From positions 62,001 through 126,000 of the forward strand of contig NZ_PQVH01000002.1 of NCBI RefSeq assembly GCF_004661485.1: a DNA stretch of 64,000 nucleotides. The letters run 5' to 3'. The notes under the pieces are model-generated. The model was not told the DNA's origin. It was given only the letters and a program-made list of their open reading frames with translations, and ran no database searches. Source of the stretch: Methylotenera oryzisoli (GTDB lineage: Bacteria; Pseudomonadota; Gammaproteobacteria; Burkholderiales; Methylophilaceae). Below, piece by piece: positions 33,907-44,160 of the stretch (within the stretch, counting starts at the first letter, position 1; each line of letters opens with the position of its first letter). Made by a program: the position numbers and the translations under genes.

Positions 33907-34011
33907 TCAAGTTTAAGTGACGACATGGCGGCCACTTTTGCATGAGGCTGCAATTGCCAACTACATGCTCATGCACTTAAATTCCATGCCGCACTGTCAT
34001 CTTAAGCTTGA
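33907..34011. repeat. Nested inverted repeats between dps and trxB
   Basis: Outer arms TCAAGTTTAAG (33907-33917) and CTTAAGCTTGA (34001-34011) pair with one wobble; inner arms TGCATGAG (33939-33946) and CTCATGCA (33968-33975) are perfect. It could form a large cruciform-like RNA after dps; no T run is seen. Confidence 0.4.
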
Positions 34012-34023
34012 GAAATTATCGTA

Positions 34024-34488
34024 TTATCTTTCCAGCAGACTCCGTAGCATCCATGCGGTTTTTTCATGAGTTTGTAAGCGCTGTGTGAGTAAGTCTGCGG
34101 TTGCTTCATCTGAGGCAGCATCCGCACTTGGGAATACGCTACGTGCTGTGCGGCATACTGCCTCATGGCCAGCCACTAGCTCGGCAATCATGTCTTGCGC
34201 TTTAGGCACAGATTCAGACTCTTTAATTGAACTTAACTTGGCAAAATCGCGATAAGTGCCCGGTGCATAAACATCTAAAGCTCGAATACGCTCAGCTACT
34301 AAATCAACAGCTAGTGCCAGTTCGTTGTATTGTGTTTCAAACATCAAGTGCAGCGTGTTAAACATCGGGCCCGTGACGTTCCAATGAAAGTAATGTGTTT
34401 TCAAATATAACGTGTAGGTGTCCGCTAATAGATGTGAAAGACCCTGAGCAATATTTTTTCTATCTTCTTCTTTAATGCCAATATCCAT
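34024..34488 (-). CDS. dps: Dps-family ferritin-like DNA-protection protein
   Basis: A 154-residue four-helix protein forming a dodecamer that oxidises and stores iron with hydrogen peroxide and shields DNA. The ferroxidase ligands are visible: His35 (YFHWNVTG), His47 (NTLHLMFE), Asp62 and Glu66 (AVDLVAERI). The basic N-terminal tail of E. coli Dps is missing, so DNA binding by that tail is unlikely. A Fur-box-like palindrome lies 46-73 bases upstream, suggesting iron-responsive control. Confidence 0.93.
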   Translation of the reverse strand: MDIGIKEEDRKNIAQGLSHLLADTYTLYLKTHYFHWNVTGPMFNTLHLMFETQYNELALAVDLVAERIRALDVYAPGTYRDFAKLSSIKESESVPKAQDMIAELVAGHEAVCRTARSVFPSADAASDEATADLLTQRLQTHEKTAWMLRSLLER

Positions 34489-34533
34489 TTGAACTCCTCA
34501 TTAGACTCTGATTAAGGGTTTGCAACGTTTTAT

Positions 34534-34561
34534 GATTAGAAATGAGAATGATATTCTAATC
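34534..34561. promoter_or_regulatory. Fur-like palindrome upstream of dps
   Basis: Perfect 8-bp arms GATTAGAA and TTCTAATC flank a 12-bp centre that itself contains AGAAT-GAT-ATTCT (34545-34557). The AT-rich AATGAGAATGATATTC stretch resembles Fur sites. It lies between divergent dps and ftsK and could affect either. Confidence 0.5.
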
Positions 34562-34626
34562 GCTACGCAGCGACTTTGATACTGCTATAATTAAATCCGA
34601 CACTTAAAATACGTTAAAGGTTTATC

Positions 34627-36942
34627 TTGTTTTTCAAAAAATCTAAACCAGTTAATGCTCGCCGTGAAGCTGAAGTAATTAAATCTAATGCCCTCGCTAA
34701 TACGCTCATTAAAGAAGCTTGGTGGCTGGGTTTAGTACTCATCGGGCTGTATATTACTGTCATTCTTTTTACTTATAATCCTAACGACTCCTCTTGGTCA
34801 CATATCGCACCTGATAGTGCCATTATTCAGAACGGCGGTGGTAGTGTCGGTGCCTGGATTTCTGATTTATTACTCTACGTATTTGGTTTTTCTGCATGGT
34901 GGTGGGCGGTCTTAGCCTTTTATGCTATGTGGTTTGTGTATTTAACGCTGGAGGCTGTCGACCAGAGCGAGAAGCCATTCTTGCTTTTTAACTTTTTTGG
35001 CTTTGCTTTACTGTTGGTAGCTTCAAGCGCCTTGGAAGCTGGGCATCTGATTGACTTACCAGCTATGTTGCCTGATAGCGCGGGCGGGATGTTAGGTAAC
35101 GCTGTGGATGCAGGCTTGCGTAGCCTGTTTGGTTACACAGGCTCTAGCATGCTGCTGCTATTGATGTTTGTTGTTGGTTTTAGCTTGTTTACAGGTTGGT
35201 CATGGATCATGATCACCGAAAAGTTTGGCGCGTTTTTAATGGCGAGCTATGCATTCATTATGCTTAAATGGCAGGATTGGCAAGACAGAAAAGCCGGTAA
35301 AGCGGTAGAGCAGGAACGTATCGAATACGTTAAGAGCGAACGTAAGCGCGTGGTGGATCGTGAACCTGTGCAAATTGAAACGCCAGTGCTTGAAATTGCA
35401 CAAAGTGTGCGAGTACAAAAAGAAAAACAAGTACCGTTGTTTGATACACACCCTGACACCCCGTTACCGCCTATCCACTTGTTGGATGAGCCTTCTGGCA
35501 CCGTGGAGTTGCCTTCTGCTGAAACCCTGGATTTCACCTCACGCTTGATTGAACGCAAGCTGATGGACTTTGGTATTGAAGTTAAAGTGTTAACCGCATT
35601 GCCAGGCCCTGTGATTACGCGTTATGAGCTTGAGCCAGCGGCTGGCGTTAAAGGTAGTCAGGTGACCAATCTGGTTAAAGATTTGGCGCGCGCTTTATCC
35701 GTAGTCAGTGTGCGTGTGGTGGAAACGATTCCTGGCAAAACCTGCATGGGTTTGGAGATCCCGAATCCTAAGCGCCAAATTGTTTATTTATCAGAAATTA
35801 TGGGTAGCCAGGCCTATGCAGATATCCATTCGCCATTGGCAATTTCTTTGGGTAAAGATATCGGTGGCAAACCTGCGGTGGCTGATTTAGCTAAAATGCC
35901 GCACGTACTGGTTGCCGGTACGACTGGCTCTGGTAAGTCTGTGGCGATTAATGCGCTGATTTTAAGCGTGCTGTATAAAGCAGATGCCAGCCAGGTACGT
36001 ATGATTTTAATTGACCCAAAAATGCTGGAGTTATCAGTTTACGAGGGGATTCCACATCTGTTAGCACCCGTGGTGACCGATATGCGCCAAGCGGCCAATG
36101 CCTTGAATTGGTGTGTGGCAGAGATGGAGCGCCGCTACAAATTGATGTCTATGTTGGGCGTGCGTAACCTTGCGGGTTACAACCAGAAAATTAAAGATGC
36201 AGATAAAGCCGGTGAGAAAATTCCGCACCCATTTAGCCTAACACCAGACGAGCCGGAGCCGTTGGAAGAAATGCCTCTCATTGTTGTAGTGATAGACGAG
36301 TTGGCTGACTTGATGATGGTCGTGGGTAAAAAGGTGGAAGAGCTGATTGCACGTTTAGCCCAAAAAGCACGTGCTTCTGGCATACACTTGGTGCTGGCAA
36401 CGCAGCGCCCATCAGTGGATGTGATTACTGGCCTGATCAAAGCCAACGTGCCAACGCGTATTTCTTTCCAGGTTTCTAGCAAGATTGACTCACGTACCAT
36501 TTTAGACCAAATGGGCGCAGAGGCTTTGCTAGGGCAGGGCGATATGCTCTATATGCCGCCAGGTACCGGTTACCCGCTACGTATTCACGGCGCTTTTGTG
36601 TCAGACCAAGAAGTGCACAAAGTTGTTGATTATCTTAAAGCACAAGGTGAACCGAATTACATCGATGGCATTCTAACCAACGAAACTGAAGAGGCAGGCG
36701 GAGCAGATTTTGTGGCTGGTAGCTCAGGCAATGGCGGTTCAGAGGTTGATCCGCTTTATGATGAAGCGGTGGGTATCGTGCTTAAATCACGCCGCGCCAG
36801 TATTTCATCCGTACAGCGTCAGTTGCGCATTGGCTACAACCGTGCCGCTCGCCTGATTGAAGATATGGAACGCGCAGGTTTGGTTTCTGCGATGCAGAGC
36901 AACGGTAACCGCGAAGTGTTAGCACCGCATCATGAGCCTTAA
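34627..36942 (+). CDS. ftsK: DNA translocase FtsK
   Basis: A septum-located dsDNA motor that clears chromosomes and activates XerCD recombination. The 771-residue protein has about four N-terminal membrane helices, a short linker (no long Pro/Gln region), the RecA-like motor with Walker A GTTGSGKS (Lys437), Walker [12 protein letters not shown] and [12 protein letters not shown], and a C-terminal winged-helix gamma domain ([23 protein letters not shown]) that reads KOPS sites. It begins with TTG; AAAGG lies about 7 bases before it. It leads the ftsK-lolA-rarA-serS series, all on the plus strand. Confidence 0.95.
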   Translation: MFFKKSKPVNARREAEVIKSNALANTLIKEAWWLGLVLIGLYITVILFTYNPNDSSWSHIAPDSAIIQNGGGSVGAWISDLLLYVFGFSAWWWAVLAFYAMWFVYLTLEAVDQSEKPFLLFNFFGFALLLVASSALEAGHLIDLPAMLPDSAGGMLGNAVDAGLRSLFGYTGSSMLLLLMFVVGFSLFTGWSWIMITEKFGAFLMASYAFIMLKWQDWQDRKAGKAVEQERIEYVKSERKRVVDREPVQIETPVLEIAQSVRVQKEKQVPLFDTHPDTPLPPIHLLDEPSGTVELPSAETLDFTSRLIERKLMDFGIEVKVLTALPGPVITRYELEPAAGVKGSQVTNLVKDLARALSVVSVRVVETIPGKTCMGLEIPNPKRQIVYLSEIMGSQAYADIHSPLAISLGKDIGGKPAVADLAKMPHVLVAGTTGSGKSVAINALILSVLYKADASQVRMILIDPKMLELSVYEGIPHLLAPVVTDMRQAANALNWCVAEMERRYKLMSMLGVRNLAGYNQKIKDADKAGEKIPHPFSLTPDEPEPLEEMPLIVVVIDELADLMMVVGKKVEELIARLAQKARASGIHLVLATQRPSVDVITGLIKANVPTRISFQVSSKIDSRTILDQMGAEALLGQGDMLYMPPGTGYPLRIHGAFVSDQEVHKVVDYLKAQGEPNYIDGILTNETEEAGGADFVAGSSGNGGSEVDPLYDEAVGIVLKSRRASISSVQRQLRIGYNRAARLIEDMERAGLVSAMQSNGNREVLAPHHEP

Positions 36943-36968
36943 TTTTTAAAGAAAAACATACGAACTTA

Positions 36969-37619
36969 ATGAATATTATTAAAAAACTGCAAAACACTCG
37001 TTTGCATTTCATCAATGGTTTGCTGGTATTGCCAGTACTTTTCGTGGCGCAAGTTGCACATGCAGATGGCATGGATAGCGTAAGGGCGTTCTATGAAAAA
37101 ACGCAGGCTGTACGCGCTAACTTTCACCAAGTGGTCACCGATAAACAAGGACGTAAAGTGCAGGAGGTGCAGGGCACCATGCAGCTCAAACGCCCCAATA
37201 AGTTTAGATGGGATTACAACAAGCCATATGAGCAACAAATCATTAGCGATGGCAAACAGGTGTGGCTGTATGACACAGAGCTGGCTCAGGTGACTGTGCG
37301 TGATATTGGCAAGGCACTTGGCTCTAGCCCTGCCGCATTGCTGGCTGGCGGCAAGGCTATAGAAGAGACTTTTACTTTGGCTAATGCAAGCAATCGCGAT
37401 GGTTTAAATTGGGTGAGTGCGCAGCCTAAAGATAAAGAGTCTGGTTTTGAAAAAATATTGCTGGGTTTCAAAGATAATCAGATTCAGGAAATGGCGTTGT
37501 TAGATAGCTTTGGCCATAACACGAAAATTGTATTTAGCAAGGTGGAGGTAAACCCTGCGCTGGATGAAAAGTCATTTTTATTTAAACCACCAAAAGGCGT
37601 TGATGTGGTGGGTGAGTAA
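36969..37619 (+). CDS. lolA: Outer-membrane lipoprotein carrier LolA
   Basis: A 216-residue periplasmic chaperone that carries lipoproteins from LolCDE to LolB. It has a Sec signal (hydrophobic GLLVLPVLFVAQ, likely cleaved after AHA), then FHQVVTDKQGRKVQEVQGTMQLKRPNKFRWDY and QQIISDGKQVWLYDTELAQVTV, the concave beta-sheet that receives lipids. Length and order ftsK-lolA-rarA match many proteobacteria. Confidence 0.95.
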   Translation: MNIIKKLQNTRLHFINGLLVLPVLFVAQVAHADGMDSVRAFYEKTQAVRANFHQVVTDKQGRKVQEVQGTMQLKRPNKFRWDYNKPYEQQIISDGKQVWLYDTELAQVTVRDIGKALGSSPAALLAGGKAIEETFTLANASNRDGLNWVSAQPKDKESGFEKILLGFKDNQIQEMALLDSFGHNTKIVFSKVEVNPALDEKSFLFKPPKGVDVVGE

Positions 37620-37645
37620 GAAGTGGCGAAAGATACTTATTTATT

Positions 37646-38953
37646 TTGAACAGTCTATTTGAACCCAATACCCCACAAGCACCGCTTGCCGAGCGATTAC
37701 GTCCTAAAGCACTCGACGAAGTAGTGGGGCAGTCGCATCTGCTGGGCGTGGGCAAGCCGCTACGTCTGGCCTTTCAGTCTGGCAAGTTACCATCCATGAT
37801 TTTATGGGGGCCGCCCGGGGTAGGTAAAACCACCTTGGCACGCCTCATTGCCAACACGGCCGATGCAGAGTTTATCCCTATTTCTGCGGTGCTGTCAGGC
37901 ATTAAAGATATCCGTGAGGCAGTAGAGCGCGCGGAGCACACTTTGCAGCAGCATGGGCGAAAAACTATACTTTTTGTGGATGAAGTGCACCGCTTTAATA
38001 AAGGCCAGCAAGATGCATTTTTGCCATTTGTAGAAAGTGGCTTGATTACCTTTATTGGCGCTACAACCGAAAACCCCTCATTTGAAGTGAACAGTGCTTT
38101 GTTAAGTCGTGCACAGGTGTTCGTGCTCAACTCTTTGTCAGAGGCTGAGCTATCGTTGTTGCTTGATCGCGCACAGCAGCTGGTAGCAGCCGACTTGACT
38201 ATTACACCAGAAGTACGTGAGCAAGTGTTGGCTTACGCCGATGGCGATGCACGACGCTTGCTTAATTTTGCTGAAGGCCTGTTTAATGCGGCACAGGGCG
38301 CTGCTATCTCTGAAATTGATGAAGCGTTCTTACAGACCACGATGGCAAGTAAGCTGCGTCGCTTTGATAAAGGCGGCGAAGCATTTTACGACCAAATATC
38401 AGCCTTGCATAAATCCGTGCGCGGCTCTAATCCAGACGCTGCTTTATACTGGTTTTTACGCATGATAGATGGTGGGGCAGACCCGCTGTATCTGGGGCGT
38501 CGTATCGTGCGGATGGCGGTTGAAGATATTGGCATAGCAGACCCGCGTGCGCAGACTATGGCACTGGAAGCCTGTCAAATTTATGAACGGCTAGGCTCGC
38601 CTGAGGGTGAACTGGCCTTATCCAATGCCGTGATTTATTTGGCGGTAGCGGCCAAGAGTAATGCAGCTTATATGGCATACAATCAGGCTAAGGCCTTTGT
38701 GGCACAAGATAAATCACGCACCGTACCATTACATTTACGCAATGCGCCAACTAAACTGATGAAGGCGCTAGATTACGGTAAAGAGTATCGTTATGCGCAC
38801 AACGAGCCAGATGCCTATGCAGCAGGCGAAAACTACTTTCCAGATGATTTGCCGCCGCAACAATTTTACTCCCCCACGCCACGTGGTCTTGAGGGTAAAA
38901 TAGCGGAAAAATTAGCATACTTGCGTGAGCTAGATAAAAAAGCCAAGAAATAA
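37646..38953 (+). CDS. rarA: Replication-associated recombination protein A (AAA+)
   Basis: A 435-residue AAA+ ATPase (also called MgsA; related to Werner-interacting protein 1) acting at stalled replication forks. It shows PLAERLRPKALDEVVGQ, Walker A GPPGVGKTT, Walker B LFVDEVHRFNKGQQDAF, sensor GATTENPSFEVN, and the C-terminal tetramer domain (SVRGSNPDAALYWFLRMIDGGADP). It begins with TTG (NSLFEPNTPQAPL); the ribosome site is weak, and lolA ends 26 bases earlier, so coupling is likely. Confidence 0.94.
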   Translation: MNSLFEPNTPQAPLAERLRPKALDEVVGQSHLLGVGKPLRLAFQSGKLPSMILWGPPGVGKTTLARLIANTADAEFIPISAVLSGIKDIREAVERAEHTLQQHGRKTILFVDEVHRFNKGQQDAFLPFVESGLITFIGATTENPSFEVNSALLSRAQVFVLNSLSEAELSLLLDRAQQLVAADLTITPEVREQVLAYADGDARRLLNFAEGLFNAAQGAAISEIDEAFLQTTMASKLRRFDKGGEAFYDQISALHKSVRGSNPDAALYWFLRMIDGGADPLYLGRRIVRMAVEDIGIADPRAQTMALEACQIYERLGSPEGELALSNAVIYLAVAAKSNAAYMAYNQAKAFVAQDKSRTVPLHLRNAPTKLMKALDYGKEYRYAHNEPDAYAAGENYFPDDLPPQQFYSPTPRGLEGKIAEKLAYLRELDKKAKK

Positions 38954-39048
38954 GCAGTCAGCCGCTTTCTCTAAGACTAATCCTTGCAGGGTTGACTGCC
39001 CAACTTAGGCAATGATCATGCTGGCGCGCATGCAACAGAATAAAATAA

Positions 39049-40332
<1,284 letters not shown>

Positions 40333-40372
40333 ATTTTTCAGCTATTCTAGATACTTCAGTTGTTGTAGTTTA

Positions 40373-41242
40373 GTGGAGCTTCTCTATGTATTTGGACGCC
40401 TGATGTTTTCTCTGGCGTCCACTGTCTATCAGAAAAAATTGGCGCAACACGGTTTGCACCCATTTTATATCGTTGCAGCGACCTACCTTGTACTTGGTGT
40501 TCTCGCAGCACCGTTACTTTACGCGATTGACTTTGGCAGCCTGAGACATGATTTCTGGTTAAATATATGGCTAGCGTCATTATTTGATGTTGCTGGGTGG
40601 ATGTTTCTCGTTCTCTCACTTTCTAAAACTGATTTGTCTGTGTTTGGACCGTTAAACGCATACAAAGTAGTGGCATCCATGCTGTTAGCCATCCTGTTTC
40701 TGAATGAAGTTCCCAGTATGCAGGGTTTGCTAGGAGTGTTGCTGATCATTGCTGGTAGCTTCTTTTTGATGCCGTCAGCTGCAAGCTCTCAAGCTGGCGT
40801 AGTGTCTGGATTGCTACGCGATAAAGGTGTGCAGGCACGATTCTTATCTATTTTCCTGTTTTCTGTGGGTACAGTTTTTCTTAAAAAGTCGGTGGCGGGT
40901 GGTGTACTTGAAACCATGGTGTTTTGGTCGTTAATTGGGCTGCCACTGGTCTTATTGAGCAATTATTTCTTTTTGCCCAATACCGTTCAAGAGCAAATGA
41001 AAGCAACTAAACAGCATCTGCACAGTATTTCCTTGATAGGGGTAATGGTGTTCGCCATGCAGTACTTTACCTTGTTGCTGCTTGCTAACATGCTGGTGGC
41101 CTATGCACTTGCGCTGTTTCAATTAGGCATGGTGCTACAGGTGCTGATTGGTTATCGTGTATTTAACGAGAAAGATATCGCCAGAAAGTTGCTGGCGAGT
41201 TTAGTAATGATGGCAGGTAGTTTGTTGGTTTTGATGCACTAG
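40373..41242 (+). CDS. DMT-superfamily (EamA-like) permease
   Basis: A 289-residue inner-membrane protein with about ten hydrophobic helices in two five-helix halves; the first half ends LGVLLIIAGSFFLMP and the second ends LLASLVMMAGSLLVLM, a typical EamA duplication. The substrate is unknown. It starts with GTG (GTG GAG CTT) with no strong ribosome site; a later in-frame ATG is ten codons in. It follows serS by about 40 bases. Confidence 0.8.
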   Translation: MELLYVFGRLMFSLASTVYQKKLAQHGLHPFYIVAATYLVLGVLAAPLLYAIDFGSLRHDFWLNIWLASLFDVAGWMFLVLSLSKTDLSVFGPLNAYKVVASMLLAILFLNEVPSMQGLLGVLLIIAGSFFLMPSAASSQAGVVSGLLRDKGVQARFLSIFLFSVGTVFLKKSVAGGVLETMVFWSLIGLPLVLLSNYFFLPNTVQEQMKATKQHLHSISLIGVMVFAMQYFTLLLLANMLVAYALALFQLGMVLQVLIGYRVFNEKDIARKLLASLVMMAGSLLVLMH

Positions 41243-41332
41243 CTTTTTAACAGGCTTTGGCTGTATTTCTAATATATTTTCCTGACCGCACAGCTAAATC
41301 CAACGCTTTATACGCACTTATTAAACGTTAGC

Positions 41333-42760
41333 TTAATTACGAGCAATCTTAAATGTATCAAACTCTGGGTTATGGCTAGGTTGGTGCTTTTCTAGTATGC
41401 GTTGATAGCTACGCACCGACTCTACAAAAATAACAGGTGCGCCGCCACTGGCATAGCCATATTTTAGCGTAGTGTAATACTCTGGGTTTTTGAGCAGTAC
41501 CAGCGTCTTTTTAATATCCGCCCAGCTATCCGGGTTCAGTTTTAATCGCTTAGCCAGCACGCGTGCGTCTTCAACATGGGCATAGCCTATATTGTAAGAG
41601 GCAAGCGCCATATAAGTTCTGTCTGGTTCCGGAATACGCTCCGGCACAGTATCAATAAGTTTAAGCAAGTACTTGGCGCCCGCTGGTATGCTTTGCTTAG
41701 GGTCTAACCTGTCGGTAACGCCCATTAGGTCTGCTGTGCCTTCTGTTAGCATCATCAGTCCACGCACATTGGTAGGTGAGGTGTTGTAGGTGTCCCAGTG
41801 TGATTCCCTATAACTGACTGCGGCCAGTAAGCGCCAATCTATACCCGTAATATCCTGCGCTTGTTTAAATAGGTGTACGTATTTAGGCAGTAGACTATTG
41901 CTGCGCTCAAGAAATGTGGTGATATCTGACGAGTTAAGGCGCTTGTTATGGCCGTAATAGCGATCTAGCAAATTGCGTAATGTGCCGTCTTTTTTGATTT
42001 TCTCAAAAAACTTATTGATGTTGGCTAACATTTGTCGATCAGAGTTTTTTGACATCGCCCAAGCGATTTTTTCGGCAGGACCGATTGGCATGGCGATGCT
42101 AAGGTTAGGGTGGTAGTTTTGCATGAGTGCAGCTAGATGGCTGTCTGCGACGGTATAGTCAAGCAAGCCATCGGCTACCTCTTCTATCAGTGATTCAGTA
42201 TTGGTGCGTTTGATACTTTGCCATTTGAGCGCGTTATGTTTTTTTTGCAAAACGGCTAAGTGCTCTTCGTAGCTGGTACCCTCTGGTACGGCTAGTGTTT
42301 TGCCAATAATGTCGGTGATGTTATCCGGCTCTTTGTTGATTTCATTGTTAAAAATAAGCTGTTGCTGTGTTTCTTGGTAAGGTGTTGAGAATAAAACCAG
42401 ATGCTCACGCAAATGCGTAACGCTTAGGCTGGCCGCTGCAATGTGCGCTTTGCCTTTTAGCAGGCTTGGAATCACTTCACTAATACTATTGACCAGTACA
42501 AAGCGGATTTTGTAGTCAGGGTAGTAGTCGTTTACAAACTGCGTTGCTAAGTCGTACTCAATCCCTGCAGGCTGGTTGTCATTATTTAAATAATAGGTGG
42601 TTGGGCCATTGTGCGTAACAAACACAATTTCTTTTTTCTTGGCATCGATGGCTGGTGTGCGATCAACATCACTCTTAGGTTTACAGCCAATAAAGCACAC
42701 ACTAAGCAACGCCAGTGTGAATAAACGTAGTAGCTGTTTATTTTGTAAGAGGGCTATCAA
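41333..42760 (-). CDS. mltF: Membrane-bound lytic murein transglycosylase F
   Basis: A 475-residue outer-membrane-anchored enzyme that cuts peptidoglycan glycan strands. The signal carries a lipobox-like FIGC (Cys26). Residues about 44-270 are a family-3 solute-binding-type domain; the SLT domain follows with catalytic Glu319 in AAVSYRESHWD, then SPTNVRGLMMLTEGTA and ALASYNIGYAHVEDAR. It begins with TTG 2 bases after the rpiA stop, so it is probably translated by coupling to rpiA. Confidence 0.92.
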   Translation of the reverse strand: MIALLQNKQLLRLFTLALLSVCFIGCKPKSDVDRTPAIDAKKKEIVFVTHNGPTTYYLNNDNQPAGIEYDLATQFVNDYYPDYKIRFVLVNSISEVIPSLLKGKAHIAAASLSVTHLREHLVLFSTPYQETQQQLIFNNEINKEPDNITDIIGKTLAVPEGTSYEEHLAVLQKKHNALKWQSIKRTNTESLIEEVADGLLDYTVADSHLAALMQNYHPNLSIAMPIGPAEKIAWAMSKNSDRQMLANINKFFEKIKKDGTLRNLLDRYYGHNKRLNSSDITTFLERSNSLLPKYVHLFKQAQDITGIDWRLLAAVSYRESHWDTYNTSPTNVRGLMMLTEGTADLMGVTDRLDPKQSIPAGAKYLLKLIDTVPERIPEPDRTYMALASYNIGYAHVEDARVLAKRLKLNPDSWADIKKTLVLLKNPEYYTTLKYGYASGGAPVIFVESVRSYQRILEKHQPSHNPEFDTFKIARN

Positions 42761-42762
42761 AC

Positions 42763-43434
42763 TTAGCGCTCGCTCACCACGCCATCTTGGGCGATTAAAA
42801 TAACATCGGCTAACTGGTGGAAAATACCATGCTCCACAACCCCCGGGGTATTGTTGAGTATTGCATTAAGGGTGCTAGCGTCGATGCTTGCATCAAACCT
42901 CATATCAAGCACGTAGCTACCGTGAGACGTGATCCAAAAACCATCTTTTGCGGCATTAGGGCGCAAGTCACCCACGCCGCCCAGTGCTTCTAAGCTCTTT
43001 TTTGCCATTTGCCAGGCAAAGGGAATGACCTCGATGGGGATGGTAAAGTTTTGACCAATATGGTTGACTAGCTTACTTGCATCGGCCACTGCAATAAACT
43101 TTGTGGCAGCTTTGGCAAGGAGCTTTTCTTTGACCAAGTCGCTACCACGGCCTTTTAGCAAGGTTTTGTCGGGCGTGATTTCATCTGCACCATCAACATA
43201 GAGGTCTATGCTTGCCACATGCTCTAATGCCACGATAGGCAACTGCAATGACTGGGCTTTTTGTGTGCTGATGGTGGAGCTTGCGATGGTGGTACATCGT
43301 AAGCCTTGCTCACGTGTTAGTCTGGCGAGTTCTTCAATGAAATAGTTTGCAGTTGAGCCGGTGCCTAGGCCAACCAGCATGCCGTTTTGTACATACTGAG
43401 CAGCACGAAGTGCGACTAATTGTTTGTCATTCAT
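42763..43434 (-). CDS. rpiA: Ribose-5-phosphate isomerase A
   Basis: A 223-residue cytoplasmic enzyme interconverting ribose 5-phosphate and ribulose 5-phosphate. GLGTGSTANYFIEEL binds phosphate; DGADEITPDKTLLKGRGSDLVKEKLLA holds the catalytic acid/base residues, and IAVADASKLV and PFAWQMAKKSLEALGG complete the pattern. It is upstream of mltF with a 2-base gap. In methylotrophs with the ribulose-monophosphate cycle this reaction helps regenerate pentose phosphates, an inference about this organism. Confidence 0.95.
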   Translation of the reverse strand: MNDKQLVALRAAQYVQNGMLVGLGTGSTANYFIEELARLTREQGLRCTTIASSTISTQKAQSLQLPIVALEHVASIDLYVDGADEITPDKTLLKGRGSDLVKEKLLAKAATKFIAVADASKLVNHIGQNFTIPIEVIPFAWQMAKKSLEALGGVGDLRPNAAKDGFWITSHGSYVLDMRFDASIDASTLNAILNNTPGVVEHGIFHQLADVILIAQDGVVSER

Positions 43435-43501
43435 TTTGCATCCCCATGACTTTTTACTTATTGTGATTACTATATTAACGCTATTTACTTTGCTTAGTCA
43501 T

Positions 43502-43529
43502 AAAAAAAGGGAGCGAGTTGCTCCCTTTT
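43502..43529 (-). terminator. Terminator of efp
   Basis: On the minus strand a perfect 10-bp stem AAAAGGGAGC / GCTCCCTTTT with a 5-base loop is followed by a run of T, 35 bases beyond the efp stop. Confidence 0.9.
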
Positions 43530-43540
43530 CAAATTTTTTT

Positions 43541-43556
43541 GCTATCAGCTGATAGC
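43541..43556. repeat. 16-bp perfect palindrome after efp
   Basis: GCTATCAGCTGATAGC, a loop-less perfect palindrome 7 bases past the efp stop and just before its terminator. Confidence 0.55.
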
Positions 43557-43563
43557 TGAAAAA

Positions 43564-44124
43564 CTATTTCATTACACGGTTTCTGTATTCACCAGTGCGT
43601 GTGTCAATCTCAATTTTGTCGCCTTGCGCACAGAATAAAGGCACTGAAATCTCAAAACCTGAAGCGATTTTAGCTGGTTTCATTACTTTACCTGATGTGT
43701 CGCCTTTAACTGCTGGCTCAGTGTAGGTGATTTCACGTACCACTGTTGTTGGTAGTTCAACGGTAATTGCTTTGCCATCGTAGAAACGCAAGTCAGCAGG
43801 CATGCCGTCTTCGATGTATGGTAACGCGTCTTCCATGAACTCTGCGTCAACATCGTATTGGTTGTAATCTGCATCCATGAATACATAAGTTGGATCAGCA
43901 AAGTATGAGTAAGTCACTTCTTTTTTCTCAAGTACGATCACGTCAAACTTATCGCCAGCGCCGTAGATGCTTTCGCTAGGTGCTTCTGTCAGTAAGTTTT
44001 TGAATTTCATTTTTACAACGGCAGTGCTACGGCCTGACTTGTTGTATTCTGCTTTTACTACGACTAGTGGAACGTTATCCACCATAATCACGTTACCGGC
44101 GCGGAGTTCTTGTGCTGTTTTCAT
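43564..44124 (-). CDS. efp: Elongation factor P
   Basis: A 186-residue translation factor that relieves ribosome stalling at polyproline. Domain I carries Arg32 at the loop tip (NKSGRSTAV), the residue that EarP rhamnosylates, rather than the Lys of EpmA-type EF-P. OB-fold domains II and III follow, ending [23 protein letters not shown] precedes the ATG. earP lies just downstream (minus strand neighbours: earP is upstream at 44161), confirming the modification pathway. Confidence 0.97.
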   Translation of the reverse strand: MKTAQELRAGNVIMVDNVPLVVVKAEYNKSGRSTAVVKMKFKNLLTEAPSESIYGAGDKFDVIVLEKKEVTYSYFADPTYVFMDADYNQYDVDAEFMEDALPYIEDGMPADLRFYDGKAITVELPTTVVREITYTEPAVKGDTSGKVMKPAKIASGFEISVPLFCAQGDKIEIDTRTGEYRNRVMK

Positions 44125-44160
44125 AGGGTGCCTTAGATTCTAAATGCGTAAAATCGCGCA

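Noticed and set aside
38954-38999. T-box or other riboswitch before serS
   Set aside because: Only a weak inverted repeat (GCAGTCA/TGACTGC) is present; no T-box bulge sequence or terminator stem, and betaproteobacteria seldom use T-boxes.
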